Below, one piece after another: positions 11,510 to 25,300 of a stretch of 64,000 nt of DNA (the stretch's first letter is position 1; every line of letters starts with the position of its first letter). Position numbers and translations under genes: made by a program. Under the pieces are notes generated by a model that saw only the letters and a list, made by a program, of their open reading frames with translations, was not told the origin of the DNA and did not search any database. This DNA is from Liopterus haemorrhoidalis (Eukaryota > Arthropoda > Insecta > Coleoptera > Dytiscidae): positions 24,310,740 to 24,374,739 of the forward strand of contig OZ020617.1 of the NCBI GenBank assembly GCA_963971575.1, read 5' to 3'.

Positions 11510-11569
11510 ATGTTAAAATGTAAGCAACAATTAAGAGTTAAATATTTGTGTTATACAAGTAAAATAAAT

Positions 11570-13364
11570 ATGTTAAAACAAACGCAGTTAGATGATTTTT
11601 TTAGAAACATAAGTAATAATAAAAGTAGTACTAAAGAAAATTATTCTCACAAAAGAAAAAGGGGTTTTCCAAAAATAAAATTTGAACAAACACCTACAAA
11701 AGTAATGGAAGAGGCAGATGCAGTTATAATATCATCTGATGATGATGAATTTGAATCATCCTCCTCAAATAGAAAACTTCTTACAGAGAATGTTAAAAAT
11801 TCAGTCACAATTAAAGGAAAATGGTCTTCAAAAACTCTAAAAAAGAAATCGACAACAAGTATTGAAACATCACCTTCGAAGTTGCAACGATGTGATACAT
11901 TACAGCAGGTTTCAAATCTAGCAAATTTACGATCAAATGGGAATAATAATAGGCCTATTACATTAATGAGTTTGAACACTCCAGAAAAAATTAAAGTTAA
12001 TACTGCAACACCAAGTCATCTTACTTCTTTGTCTAAAAGAAGGCTATGTTTTCAACAAATCGATAATTGTGTTCCAGAAATTAACCCAGGTCAATCTGTG
12101 TTGGTAGAACCAGAAAGTGTTTCCTTGACAGTAAAAACTACAAATGAATTAAACCAAGTAGTACAAAAACATTCTCAAGAATTTAATACTGAAAACCATA
12201 TTAGTAATTCTCAGTCTTCGTCAACAACTGAAATCTTATCTGATATAGAAGAACCTTTAAGTCAATCCTCAAAAAGTAGCCAGAACACAGTATGCAACGC
12301 TGCGTCACAAGTAGATGGCGATGATGAATATTTTTCAACTGATTTTATAACAGATGTTACAGTTGTAGTTGAAACAAATATTAATTTATCGCAGTGTTCT
12401 GACAGAACGGAGAATTATGATAGTGATGAATTGGAAGATCAAATAAATGATTTACGTGAGAGATTAAGTGATTCAAATAATGGAAATGATGTTGTAATAG
12501 GACAAAATCAAAATACAGAAAGAATAAATAATGATAATCTGAGTAATGCACATGAAAATAATACAAATATTACACCAGTGCAAAATCAAAGAGAAATATT
12601 AAATAATGATTCCCGTCAAGAATCAGACAGGATTTCTACTGCGCAGAATAAAATAAATGTACAAAGTATAGAAATAATTAGAACAGCAACAAATACAAAT
12701 GTTACTGAAAAATCTAGAACTCAATCGCATGTTGCTCGAAATTTATTTTCTAATGATTCTCCAACAAAAACAATTTGTATACAAACCAATATGGATTTAG
12801 AAGAACATAATGTTCTGCTGCATAATGGAAAACATAACATGGGTACACAAGTAAGATTTCAGGATATTGTTAATGAAATAAATGAAATGAATAAAACTAC
12901 TAGCGATCGACAAAATCAATCGCAGAACAAAGAGATCCAAAAGTCCTTAACTAGTTCTTTAGGATCACGTACTGGAACAATAGAACTTAAGACAGTTGAA
13001 CATCAAACAGTTAAAAATCAAACAGTTGAAAAAGTAAAAAAAGATGAAATAAAAATTGATAAAAAAAATGACAAAAGATATTCAGAGGAAAATTGTGAAA
13101 GATTGTGTATAAATGTACAAAAAATTGGAAATTGGGTTTTAGAACATTTTGGGCCACTTTTTAGTAGTGAGCATATTGCCATATTTCATGCATTATTAAA
13201 TTTACCAAATATGTTGTACAAAGTCTTTTGCTTACGTTTATTTACAAGGCAATATAAATGGTACAATGTAGATGACTTTTGCAAAATATTAAATCTGAAA
13301 TTAGATAGTAGTGAAAGACGACAAATGGTTAAACTGATGGTGGATAAAAATATTTTGGTAACAG
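11570..13364 (+). CDS. FAN1: FAN1 exon 1
   Basis: Residues 1-598. PIP-box-like QTQLDDFF, then a KRKRG basic patch, long Asn/Ser-rich disordered sequence with acidic [12 protein letters not shown], and the start of the folded core ([17 protein letters not shown] to [11 protein letters not shown]). Donor CAG/GTATGT at 13365. Reading past the donor stops at 13408. Alternative upstream start at 11510. Confidence 0.92.
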
Positions 13365-16300
13365 GTATGTTTTATTTTTTTATTTATTACTTGATTTTAA
13401 TAGACTAGATATTTTTTAAACATTGATTTTTCTTACAAAATATAAAATATTTGTATTTTTGATATCGTTGTGCAAATGGTCATAAGAGAGACTATTTGAC
13501 AGTACTGTGTTGAACTAATCTAATAGGCTCGAATAATTACCTTTCAAGACATTTAAATTATTAGTGAAACAAAAAAAAAAACGACCTAAAAATATAATTA
13601 AATTCCTTCTAGATGTCAGATTACAATACGTTGTTGTCTATTAAATTAGTTTCGATTTTGTCACCTTAACGCCGCAATCTTAAAGAGGTATACACCTATT
13701 GTGAAACTGATGTTATCGGACTATCAAAGTTTTAGTCTGATATATTTTTTTTCTCAATTTATCCACAAAAAATTAAAAAAATAATATATAGCCTATTCCA
13801 AACTTTTAATCGGAACTAAACAACATTTATATATTTGTTAGCTGTTACGAGCTGGTTTTTTAACGATTGAAGTGGGCTTTTGCAAACAAAATGATCAAAA
13901 GCCTCGTTTTAACGTTAAATGTTACTAGTTTTCAAAATCTAATTCTGCTTAAATCAAAGAAACAGCCTATGGTTAAAAAAAAAATGGTTGATTTAATATT
14001 TTTGAATTCTTTCTACTTTTATAACATTTTAAGTTATTCAGCCAATACCAAAACATTTTTGCAGAAACTAATGTAACTTTATTTACAAGCTGACAAGCTG
14101 AGAGGAAATTTTGATTTCAATAGTTTGCGCCTTTTAAATTGTATTTCATGTTGTGTCATGTGTCATGTTGGTATTACAATCTTGTTACATTTTTTTTTTT
14201 TTTTTTTAATTTCACTTTAATGACCTCTGCACCAAAGCAGTTAGCTAGGATAGTTCTGATTTTTCATGATGTAAATTCCATGCCTGAACAGGATTCGAAC
14301 CCGGGACTTTAACAAATTAGGGCACGTGTGTTGCCACTAAGCTACGCCTCTCCGCATGTCACATTGTTAGTATGTCATATAAAGTGACATATATCTTGTT
14401 GAAAAATAATATTTTAATTATTACAGGGTAATGGATTTTATAAATAACGTTTTAAGTCGGTAATACAATATAAAAGTAACCAAAGTAACCAGATCTGGTT
14501 TGTCCTTACAAAAATGAGTTTACAAAATTTTAGTGCCCCACATCCTTGGTTAAACAAATATCAATGTAACAGTTCTTTTTCGTTGAAAGATATTTCAAAA
14601 TGTCACCGTCATTTTGACACATGAAAAATTTAATTATTTTTAAAAAATTTATTGTATACAGGGCAACAAATAAAAGACCTTAACGCTGCTTATTTAAGGC
14701 TTAAAATTTCTTATACAAAGTTAACAATCTGAAATAAAGTTAGAAACAATCTATACATCAAATTTTGCACCTAATTTTACTCTATCTAATAGGATATTTT
14801 TATAAGCTGTTCACTTTTGTAAGAACACACTATGGTCTATTTCAAAGTAGAAAAAAGTAGATAGCGCTGCGAACCGAGTACGATTTACACTGATCAAATA
14901 CAGTATAGCGGGAAATTTAAAATAAGTTACAACTAGGGCATGGGCGTAGCAACTGGGTTAGCAAGTGATTTTTTTTAATATAAAAAAGGTTAATAAGATA
15001 TTGAAATAAACAAGGCAGATAATACACTTAAGTTATTTATACGACATAAATTCAGTTTAATGGGAAATTTGAAAAAGTTAAAAAAATATTAATTTTAAAA
15101 ATTATGTACTATATATAAAAAGAGAGATTTGGCTAAAAGAGTTTAAACAAAGCAATAAAACAAACAATATATCTTCAAATATAAATAAAAGTCTAAATAT
15201 GTAAATAATAACAAAATATATGAGAAAAATTAAATAATATAAATAATATATATTTCCAACGTACGACACTGAACATCTGTCAACTTGGACTAAAAACAAT
15301 ATTTTTACAGTGTAATAGGGATGACGATCTAAACCAATCCGAAGCAAGGACAAACAGCTCCTATCTTCTTACACACATTTTTCTACTTTGAAATAGACCA
15401 TAGATCTGGTTATTTTGATTACTTTTATGGTGTGTTACTGACTTTAAATGTCAATTAAAAATATTCCTTACGCTGTAAAACCGACTTTAGGTTGATAAGG
15501 TTATGATCATTATAATTAAGATATCATTTTTCAATATGACATATGTCAAATGGATCAACATTTTAAAAAAGTTACATTTTTTAATACCAACATGACATAC
15601 AGCTTCAAAGGTGCAAACTATTGATAACAAAATTCCCTCTTAGTTTGTTCTTACAAAAGTGAACCGGCTATAACTGTAGAAAAATTATTGTAAAAATATC
15701 GCTCAATAACTTAATAACACTTTTGTAAGAACAAACTAGATCTGGATATTTTGGTGATTTTTATAGTGCATTTTATATATATACAGTCTGTTCCAAACGG
15801 TTAAGCGGAACTAGATTTTGCAATCTAGTTACTTTCATCGCTTAAATCGTGCTTTTCGGTCGTTTTGTTTAAGCTTTGTAAATCATACTTACAATTAACA
15901 TTTTTTGGTTAAGGTTAATATCATTTTAAAATATCATTTTCTTTATATTTTGATATTTTGTGCATTCTTAATACAAATTTCCCATTTATTTATTTTTTTG
16001 TCATTAAAATTTGTAAAAAAAAATAATTTAATTTTGACATGTCATTCGTTTCTATGGTTTCATTGTTGGAATTTTAAATTTTGACATTCCAATGTGAAAA
16101 ATGAAATAACCCCAGCAAGGTCCCTTCTCGTGACAACCTAAAAGAACAAAAATCCCATTTAGTTCCGCTTAACCGTTTGGAACAGCCTGTAAATTACTGA
16201 CTTTTAGAAACTTGGTTATATTGTAAAAAAGGCTTTACAGTTTTGGGTTATGTTTGTATTAATTTAGGTTAGTATTATATTTACAAAATATTTAAGATGT

Positions 16301-19300
16301 CACTATTTAAAATGAAATATGACAAATGATATTTTTTTAAATGACATATTTATAGTCTGACTTTTCAAATTATTTTTCTATAATACCAACATGACATACA
16401 GTTTCAAACTGTTGAAAACAAAATTTCCTCTTAGTTTGTTCTTACAAAAGTGAACTGCTTATAGAAATGTTTTAATAATACGTCAACAATTTTTTCGACA
16501 TTATTTCTTATAGTTTAGAACCTTCATCTAAAAACACTCGGTACATATGTTCTTTACGAAAATGAAAACATTTTTACATGTAACACCTATATTGAGATCG
16601 GTGACAGATTCAAGATGGCGTCAAAAATATAGTACCAAGTACAATAACTATAAGTAGTTTTCACACTAGAACAAAATAGCTACAGTCTGTTCCAAACGGT
16701 TTGGCGGAACTAAATGGCAGTTTCGTTCTTTTAGGTTGTCAGGAGAAGGGACCTTGTTTGGGTATTTCATTTTTCACGTTGGAATGAAAAATATGAAACG
16801 AATGCCATATGTCCAAATTAAATTATTATTTCTTACATATTTTAATGACAAAAAAATAAATAATTGGGAAATTTGTATTAAGAATGACACAAAACATCAA
16901 AATATATAGAAAATGATATTAACCTTAAACCAAAAAATGTTTATTGTAAGTATGATTTACAGAGCTTAAACAAAACGGCCGAAAAGCACGATTTAAACGA
17001 TGAAAGTAACTAGATTGCAAAATCTAGTTACTTTCATCGTTTAACCGCCTAACCGTTTGGATCAGAGTTTAGATACATATTTGTAGAATGAAGCTTTATG
17101 CTGCGTTCACAACCTCGAAATTAGAGTTAACGTTAAATTCGTACTTAACATTAAATTTGTACGTAGAAATTAAGTAGTGTTCACAATGTAAATTAAGAAA
17201 TTAAGACACTGACAGCATTTTATCGGTAAATTTCTATGGATTTCGACTCTATCGATCGATATTTGACAGCTGTTTCTATTTGCTAATAAGGTTTTTAGTG
17301 TTTCATAGTTTTGAAAAGAATTAAAAGAGAGGGAAATTTATATCTATGCTCAAAGAAATTACAAAGATATGGATAAAAACAGAAAAATATGGTCATAGAA
17401 AATTTCAGGTTAAGACACCGCGTTCCCCAAAACTGTGCGCCGCGAAGACCTAGAACCATTTTTTTGTGTGATCACTTTTTAGTTTAGAAGTGAGGACCTT
17501 TTTTAGGTTTTTGTAGATATAACCACAAAAAATCCTTATAACGTCACTCATGTGTCTGTACGGTAGAAAATGTAGCCTAACGGCTTAACATAGAATGTTG
17601 AAATTTGGCATGCTTATACAACTCTTTGACCCACATATAGGAAAAATACTGAGATTTCAAAAAACACATCCCAAAATAAATATAAACAATTATGTTTTAA
17701 ATAAAAAAATAAATATTTTTTTAAAATTTTGAATAGCATGTCAAATGAAACCTCTAAATGCGTGGGATCAACAAACAAATTTTTATGTTTGAAAAATCTT
17801 TTTTTTTTAAATGGAGTTTTGCCAAAAATTTGTCAAAATTTTGTTGTCCCCCACCCTATCTCCCAGAGTGATTGATCTAAAAACCTGAAAATATCTCCAT
17901 AATGAACATTGATAGGAATCGGAATAGTTCAACAGGAATTTTTTCGAAAAATGTCAATTTTTTTTGTCATTTGTAAAAAAAAATATTTTCTTAAATTTTA
18001 TTGAGTGGTATCAAAATAAAGCTCTTAAGGCGTAGATTAAGAAACGATAGATAGTTTTTTGAAATTCGTTTCTTTTAACACGTTTTTAGCCAAAAATGAG
18101 CAAAAGTTCTTGTCTCACACCCTGTTACCAAAACGGGTTAAATCAAAAATCTGAAAAAAAATTTAGGTAATATACATTGAACGTACGAGAGGAATTTTTG
18201 ATCAGATTGTGATTTTGAAAAATATGACAGTTTTTGTGTTTTTGACAAATTAATAATTTTTTTAATTCATGGCTAAATTATGAACAATAATTTATTGGCA
18301 CTATGGCGAATAATCAATTTATATCTAAGATAGTGCGTGTATTTTTTTGAAGTTGAAAATATAAAATAAAATATTATTTTTTAAATAACTGCGAACCTAG
18401 TTACACACCACAGTACACTCAACACTTGAGTTTAGTTAGGAGTTCAGGAGTGTTTAGTTATTTTATTATACTATTATACGCTGTAAAAAACGCTGGGATT
18501 TTTGTCAAATAACGAAGAAAATTGATTATCAAAAAACTGTTGATTTTGATGTGATTATAGAACAAATATTCCTAGACATCCAGTATTATGTTCTTACGCT
18601 TATTAAATACCTACAAAAATACCTGAAATGTGTGAAGTTAACACTTCAAATAAATGTTTTTTTTTTTGTCATCACTTTGTTGTTTAGAATTGAGTACCTT
18701 TTGTCTTGAATGCATTGACTTGGGGCGCCGCGGTAAAATTTTAATACATTAAGGGTGCCCGGAACCGAAAAAGTTTGGGAACCACTGGGTTAAGACAAAT
18801 GCTTACTGCGTATGTGTCAATTATAAATTAACGTAAGTTTTTGTAGCTAGCAAACTCTTAAATTTAATTTATAAGTATTAATTTAGAAGGTTGTGAACGA
18901 AAACGTACAGTTACGTATAACAAACATTTACGTTAATTTTAAGTACTAATTCTAATTTCTAATTTCGAGGTTCTGAATGCAGCATTAGGTACAATTTACC
19001 GCATTGTACGCCAATGTGCGTCGATTGGTTTACAAGATAGCGTATATACTGCAAATAGTTTGTTTACAATTACATATCAAGTTTTTCTACAATTAAAAAT
19101 ATCTTATTAGATAGATAAAATTCGTTGCAAATTTTGATGTATAGATTGTTATTAATTTTATTTCCGTCTGTTAAAATCCGCCTAAAAGAGTATCTTAAGA
19201 AAAAGTAAAATAAATAAATTTAATTTTGACGCGATTTTAGTCAGGCAAGATATTAAAAAATATATATATTTGTCATTCTATGATCTAGAGGGGTTGATCT

Positions 19301-22300
19301 AAAAATCTGAAAATTATAAAGTAAGCACATTGATGAGCCGAAATAGCAGTAATAAAATTTTCATCAGATTATTTTTTCTAAAGATATTGAATTTTATGAA
19401 TTTTTGGACAAACTTTTAACATTCACAGACCTTTTTTGACCATTGATTTTACCTATAGACCCACAAAACTAATAATTGTATGGAGACAAAAGAAATAGTA
19501 ATTAGTATAATTATGGTTAAAATGTTAAAATAAAAATTACAATACAAAAGGAAGTAAAAATTTCATCAATACGAACCAGTGTTTCTCACAAAAATATATT
19601 GCGATTTTTTTTCTTTTGTAAAATAATTTATGACTAGTAGAATTTGTGTATAATATTGCGTAAAAATGTATATTTTGCTGGTTTGCGCTAAATTTTGTGT
19701 TGAGTAGCACCGATCCTCGAAAATTGTAGGCATTAGTAACTCAATTTTTTGTGATAAAAATAAGGGAAGGAATAAGGTGCTCTGCATTGTCGAAGTAAGG
19801 CTGCCTAATTGATTGCCAGTAATTACATTATTTGTTTAAAAGTAGATAGAAAACAAAACCACGAATTAAATAAAAGTCAAGCGTCCGAGTAGATCATTTG
19901 AGGGTTGAATATAAATATAAATGAATATGGTAATATATGAAATAATGCAGCTCTATCTCTACACGTTGGATGCAATTTTGAATACTTACAATTTTGAAGA
20001 GAATTAAGATTTATTGTTGAAGTTTTGCATACAACCGTGGACCCCAAGGGTCTGCGGATCAAACTTTGGGGAACACTGATAGACGTTATTATGTGTAAGT
20101 ACTTGATAATTTACTTTGTCTAATAAGATTAACAGACAAAAATTGTATTTGACCCCATTACAGTAAAAAATGTTTTGAAAAAATTACTTAATTTTTTTAT
20201 TTTTTTTTATTTCAGATTATTCCCAGGAAGAAGTACCAGTGTTATTAAAGTACTTAAATAATCCACAGTTAAAAGATTTGTGTAAAACATCAAAATTGAA
20301 AAACACTCCAAGGAAAAAAGATGCAATGATTTCTGCATTACTCGTAAATGCGAGTAGTCAGATGACTCTCAGTTCATTAAAAAAATCAAAAGATGTTCTT
20401 AGAGATAATGTAAGCAAGAAATTAGGTACCTGCGTGAAACTTTCAACTGCTGCAAGAGACATTTTGCATAAAATTCATATGCTGTATTCTATTGCAAATC
20501 CAGAGTTAGAAACAGCAAATGACATATACTGGCTATTGAATACTATACATTTTGAAAAATTAAAATATCCCAATTTTACTGTTGATGACGTTGAAATATT
20601 TAGGACAAGTCGTGAACTGGACAGGTATGTACTGGTCATGCAATACATAGTTTTCCAGAAATATTGCATGTTCGAGGTTAACTGTGCCTTTTTTTACCAA
20701 ATAGTGGGTTTATAGATAGTATATATTACTGACTAGCACTTACCGTAGGCTTTAAATATTTATCTTGTTAAAAATTGCAGTCAAGTGAAAATAATCCTTT
20801 TTCATGTATATTTTTAATATAAAGTATCTAATAAATTTTGAATTTTAGTTTTAGTGCCTCCTCCAGCAAATTTCCAAATATTCACCCTATTGAAAAATTG
20901 CATAGAATAAACAAAAAATGTTTTTTCAAAAGTTTTTAGTTGACGTTTCCCCGAAACCTATTTAGAATTAAAATTTTGAGATTCCATATAGCTTATGTTG
21001 GTATCCTCGTTTCGCTCGGTCGTTATACCAAGTTACGTGAAAATATGTCCACTTGTTTTTGCGTGAATCTCAGGCAGACAGCCAGATAGAAATATATATA
21101 TTTTTTGTATATATAGTTTTATAATGATCTGAAACGTAAGAAACGTATAGCCACCAATTTAATTTATATACATTTCAACCAGGGACCTGAAGCTGAATTT
21201 ATTTAGGTTCAGGTTCGGATTCTGGTTCAGTGTGGTAATTTCGGTTCGGTTTTAGGTTCAGGTTCAATGACAGAATTTTTTTAGGTTCAAGAACCTAAAT
21301 TTTTTCAGGTTCGGGTTCAGGTTCAATGAAAATTTTAAATAATATAAGTATACTCTATTTCACTTTGTAATAACTAAGAGGGCAACTTCATTTTTTATGT
21401 TGTATATAAGCTGTTCACTTTTGTAAGAACAAACTAAGACGGAATTTTGTTTTCAATAGTTTGCACCTTTGAAGCTGTATGTCATGTTGGTATTAAAAAA
21501 TGTCACTTTTTTAAAATGTTGATCCATCAATAAAACGAAGAGATGCATTAAAACTGAAATTAATAAAAAACAAAAACAACATAATGATAAAAAACGATTT
21601 CAAAACTTACAGGAATAAATTAAATAAATTAATAAAACTTGCGAAAGTTAATTACTATAAAAACAAAATTAATAATCATACTGAACAAAAACAAATATAT
21701 AAAATTATTTCAGAAATCTCTAATGAAAATATTAAAAAAGAAACTTATGTCACAAAATTAAATAAAGATAATAAAGAAATCACGAAAAACAAAGATATTG
21801 CTGAAACAATTAATAACTATTTCATAAACGTAGGGGAAAACTTAGCTAGTCGTATTAGTTCAACAACAGAAAAACTAGGACCTAAAAATCAAAAACCTAT
21901 GTTCTTATTTCCTACTAATGAAAACGAAATAATTGATTACATAAATAAATTGAAAACAAATAGTGTTCCAGGACCAGACAAGATACAAGCTATAACAATT
22001 AAAAATACTCACCCATATATAGTAAAACCAATGACATATATAATTAATTTAGTACTCGCAACGGGTTCTATTCCTACTTACTTCAAACAATCAATTATTA
22101 CACCTGTACATAAGGGTGGGAGAAAAACAGACGTTAACAATTACAGACCAATTAGCCAGATCAATATGTTCGCCAAAATTTTAGTAAAAACTATAAAAAC
22201 ACGATTAATAAATTTTTTGAACAAACATAAAATAATTTAAAAAAATCAGTATGGGTTCATGGAGGGGTCAAATACAGAAGAAGCAATTCTTAACCTAACA

Positions 22301-25300
22301 GAACACATTAATAAAAACGCAAATAATAATAGAAAGAGTTTAGCTGTATTTCTAGACCTTACTAAGGCCTTTGACACTATATCACATAAATTACTCATTA
22401 AAAAACTAAAACATATAGGAATACGAGGCATAGTACTAGAATTACTTAAAAATTATCTTACAGATAGATACCAAGCTGTAAAAGTAAATAATCAAATCAG
22501 ACAACCTCTACTGATTAAAACAGGAGCACCCCAGGGAACAATATTATCGCCAATATTATTTCTTATTTATGTAAATGACCTTTGCAACCTTTGCATTAAA
22601 GGTACAATATTCTCTTATGCTGACGACACAGCCATTATATTCGAAGGAGACAGTTGGGAAGAAGTGTACCGTAACGCATCAATAGGAATAGGAAAAATCA
22701 AAGACTGGCTAGATAACAATTTACTTTCACTAAATATAGATAAAACAAAATTTGTCACGTTCTCTAGCACTATGGCGGGACAACCCACTAATAATTATCT
22801 GCACATAAATTCTTCGATCACCATAAATAGAGTAGAATCAATCAAATACTTAGGCTTAATTATAGATAAGCATCTGAAGTGGGATGTCCACAGCGAATAC
22901 CTAAGAAAAAAAATAAGAAGTTTAACTTACAAATTTTATAAAATATGTGACATATTTCCTTTAAAATTTTTAAAAACAATCTATATAGCATTAGTGGAAT
23001 CTATAATTAATTATGGAATAATTGCTTGGGGTAGTCTGTATATAAAATACATACAACCTGTACAAATATTACAAAACAGAATCTTAAAAATAATTTATAA
23101 GAAAAAAATCTTATTCTCAACCAATCAATCTGTACTCTGTACATTATAAAAATAATGAAAAGAATGCATAAAAAACCGACCAATATTATTGATCATGGTT
23201 ATCAAACAAGGTTAATGAGTAGTAAGCAGTTTAAAATATTAAAATTTAGTAGTAAAGCAGGGCAAAAAAGTTTCGCATATATAGGACCTAAAGTCTATAA
23301 CAAACTACCTACGAAAATCAGAAATATAGAGAATTTAAACAAATTCAACAGGGAAATGAAAATGTTTGTATTGGATAATAAAATATTATTAAAAGACATA
23401 ATCGAACATCATTTATAAAGTTGTTGGATCAAAATTTGATTAACGCAGATATTCTCATCCCTTTTTATTTATTAATTGTTTATTAATTGTTATATTATTA
23501 AATAAAGTATATTATTACAAAATTATGTGTGCAAATTTATATATATATATATATTATAAAATAGACAGCTAATAAGATACAAGCATATTGACTAGTTCAA
23601 TGCACTTAGTTTATTAGCTATTATTGTATTGAACAAATTATGTATTAATGTAAAAAGTTTATGTATTGTTATTAAGGGCAATAAATTGAATTGAAAATTG
23701 AATTGAATTTGACTGAAAATGATATCTTAATTATAATGATCATAACCTTATCAACCTAAAGTCGGTTTTACAGCGTAAGGAATATTTTTAATTGACATTT
23801 AAAGTCAGTAACACACCATAAAAGTAACCAAAATAACCAGATCTAGTGTGTTGTTACAAAAGTGAACAGCTTATAATTATAATGATCATAACCTTATCAA
23901 CCTAAAGTCGGTTTTACAGCGTAAGGAATATTTTTAATTGACATTTAAAGTCAGTAACACACCATAAAAGTAACCAAAATAACCAGATCTAGTGTGTTCT
24001 TACAAAAATGAACAGCTTATATTTATATCATCTTAGGGTGGTAATACTGAAATGACACCTTTCAAAATATTTGACAATTAATTGACATTAATGACAATCT
24101 TTCATTTGTAATTTTTGAATGAATATAACCTAAGAAAAATCAAAGCCATATTTACAAGTTGATTTTCTTCCTAAAATCCATTTAGAATACAACAATCACC
24201 AAAGTCATTTTTTTATATATTGAAGTTGGCTTTTCCTGAACAAAATGATCAAAAGCTTCAATCAATCTGTAAAAATTACTAGATTAGAAAATCTAGTTCT
24301 GCCTAATCGTTTGGAATAGACTTTATAAGCTAAGCTATTCACTTTTGCAAGGACAAACCAGATCTAGTTATTTTGGTTACTTTAATAGTGTTGTTAAGTG
24401 CGTGATCTGGTGGTGTTCCCGGATGGGGACACTGACCAGAACCCTGCTCAGATGAGCACTAAAAATAAGCGGGTGGACTGTATCATGCGTAATCCACGCG
24501 ATTGTAGAAGATAGGATGGGAGAAATAGCGGTTAAATGGACTTACCTCGTACTGATGTGCGGTCGGATCAAAGGGCCCTTTGAACTGCAGTAGTCTGGTC
24601 CACTCTGGAAAGAGAAGAGATGGGACACACAGCCACGTTGATACACACACAATAAGTCCACAATCGTAAATTAATAGAAGACGGGGTCGTCTTCTGTAGA
24701 GCCCGAAAACGGGGTTTTACCGTAACACAAGGCTGTAATAGCCAGAATTGTCGACACTAACGATACTATAAACGAGCTGCTATCGGAGCGAGCTTGTTTG
24801 ATACTATATAGAAAAATATTTAAAGCTAAAAAACCCCCCACTTATAGATATAGGATTCGCACCGGAACGTAGCGCGAACAAGTGTAATACGGACTTGTGT
24901 AATGTCAATTAAAAATTCCTTACGCTGTAAAACCGACTTTAGATTTATTGGTTCCGATAATTATTAAGGAAGTAACATTTTTTATATTTTTTTAATAACA
25001 ACATGACATACAGTTTCAAAGGTGTAAACTATTGAAAACAAAATTTTCTCTTGGTTTGTTCTTACAAAATATTTAAGATGGTACTATTCAAAATGAAATA
25101 TGACAAATGATATTTATTAAATGACATATATAATCTAACGTTTCAAATTATATTGCTGTAATACTAACATGACCTACAGTTAAAGGTGCAAACTGTTGAA
25201 AACAAAATTTCCTCTTAGAATGTTCTTACAAAAGTGAACAGCTTATATGAAATAATAATTTTAAAATGTAAAGTATACAATAATTATCATAATAAATAAT

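Larger units (their letters stand above)
17099..18984. mobile_element. DNA element with TTA target duplication (PIF/Harbinger-like MITE)
   Basis: Ends TGCTGCGTTCACAACCTCGA and, inverted, TGCTGCATTCAGAACCTCGA, each followed by AATTAGA. TTA lies on both sides (17096-17098, 18985-18987), and the compact Foldback-E copy shows the uninterrupted site. The interior is occupied by a hAT element. A 3-bp TWA duplication suggests PIF/Harbinger. Confidence 0.8.
14705..19178. mobile_element. Foldback-E element, copy 1, opened by nested insertions
   Basis: Scattered segments (14705-14806, 15667-15713, 16458-16682, 17066-17098, 18985-19178) line up in order with the compact copy at 50777-51332 in reverse orientation. 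Shared landmarks: CAATCTATACATCAAATTTT, ATCTAATAGGATATTTTT, ACAATAACTATAAGTAGTTT, TTTGTAGAATGAAGCTTTA, GGTTTACAAGATAGC. The gaps are occupied by MITE-A, MITE-D, MITE-B, a TTA-flanked element and a hAT element. Confidence 0.8.

Noticed and set aside
11510..11569. Upstream FAN1 start at 11510
   Set aside because: In frame and possible, but the added residues (KCKQQLRVKYLCYTSK) show no domain, and the second ATG puts the PIP box at the terminus. Kept as an alternative only.
13365..13408. FAN1 exon 1 continuing to the stop at 13408
   Set aside because: A strong GTATGT donor at 13365 joins in phase to exon 2, which continues the FAN1 domain; the extra residues [12 protein letters not shown] are intron translation.
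14270..14356. tRNA gene (box A and box B present)
   Set aside because: No acceptor or anticodon stem can be folded; it has a 3' body, an A tail and target duplications, so it is a SINE.
24470..24880. Exon of a host gene in the GC-rich patch
   Set aside because: The patch has TG...CA ends and a 5-bp duplication, which explains it as a solo LTR; no open frame.
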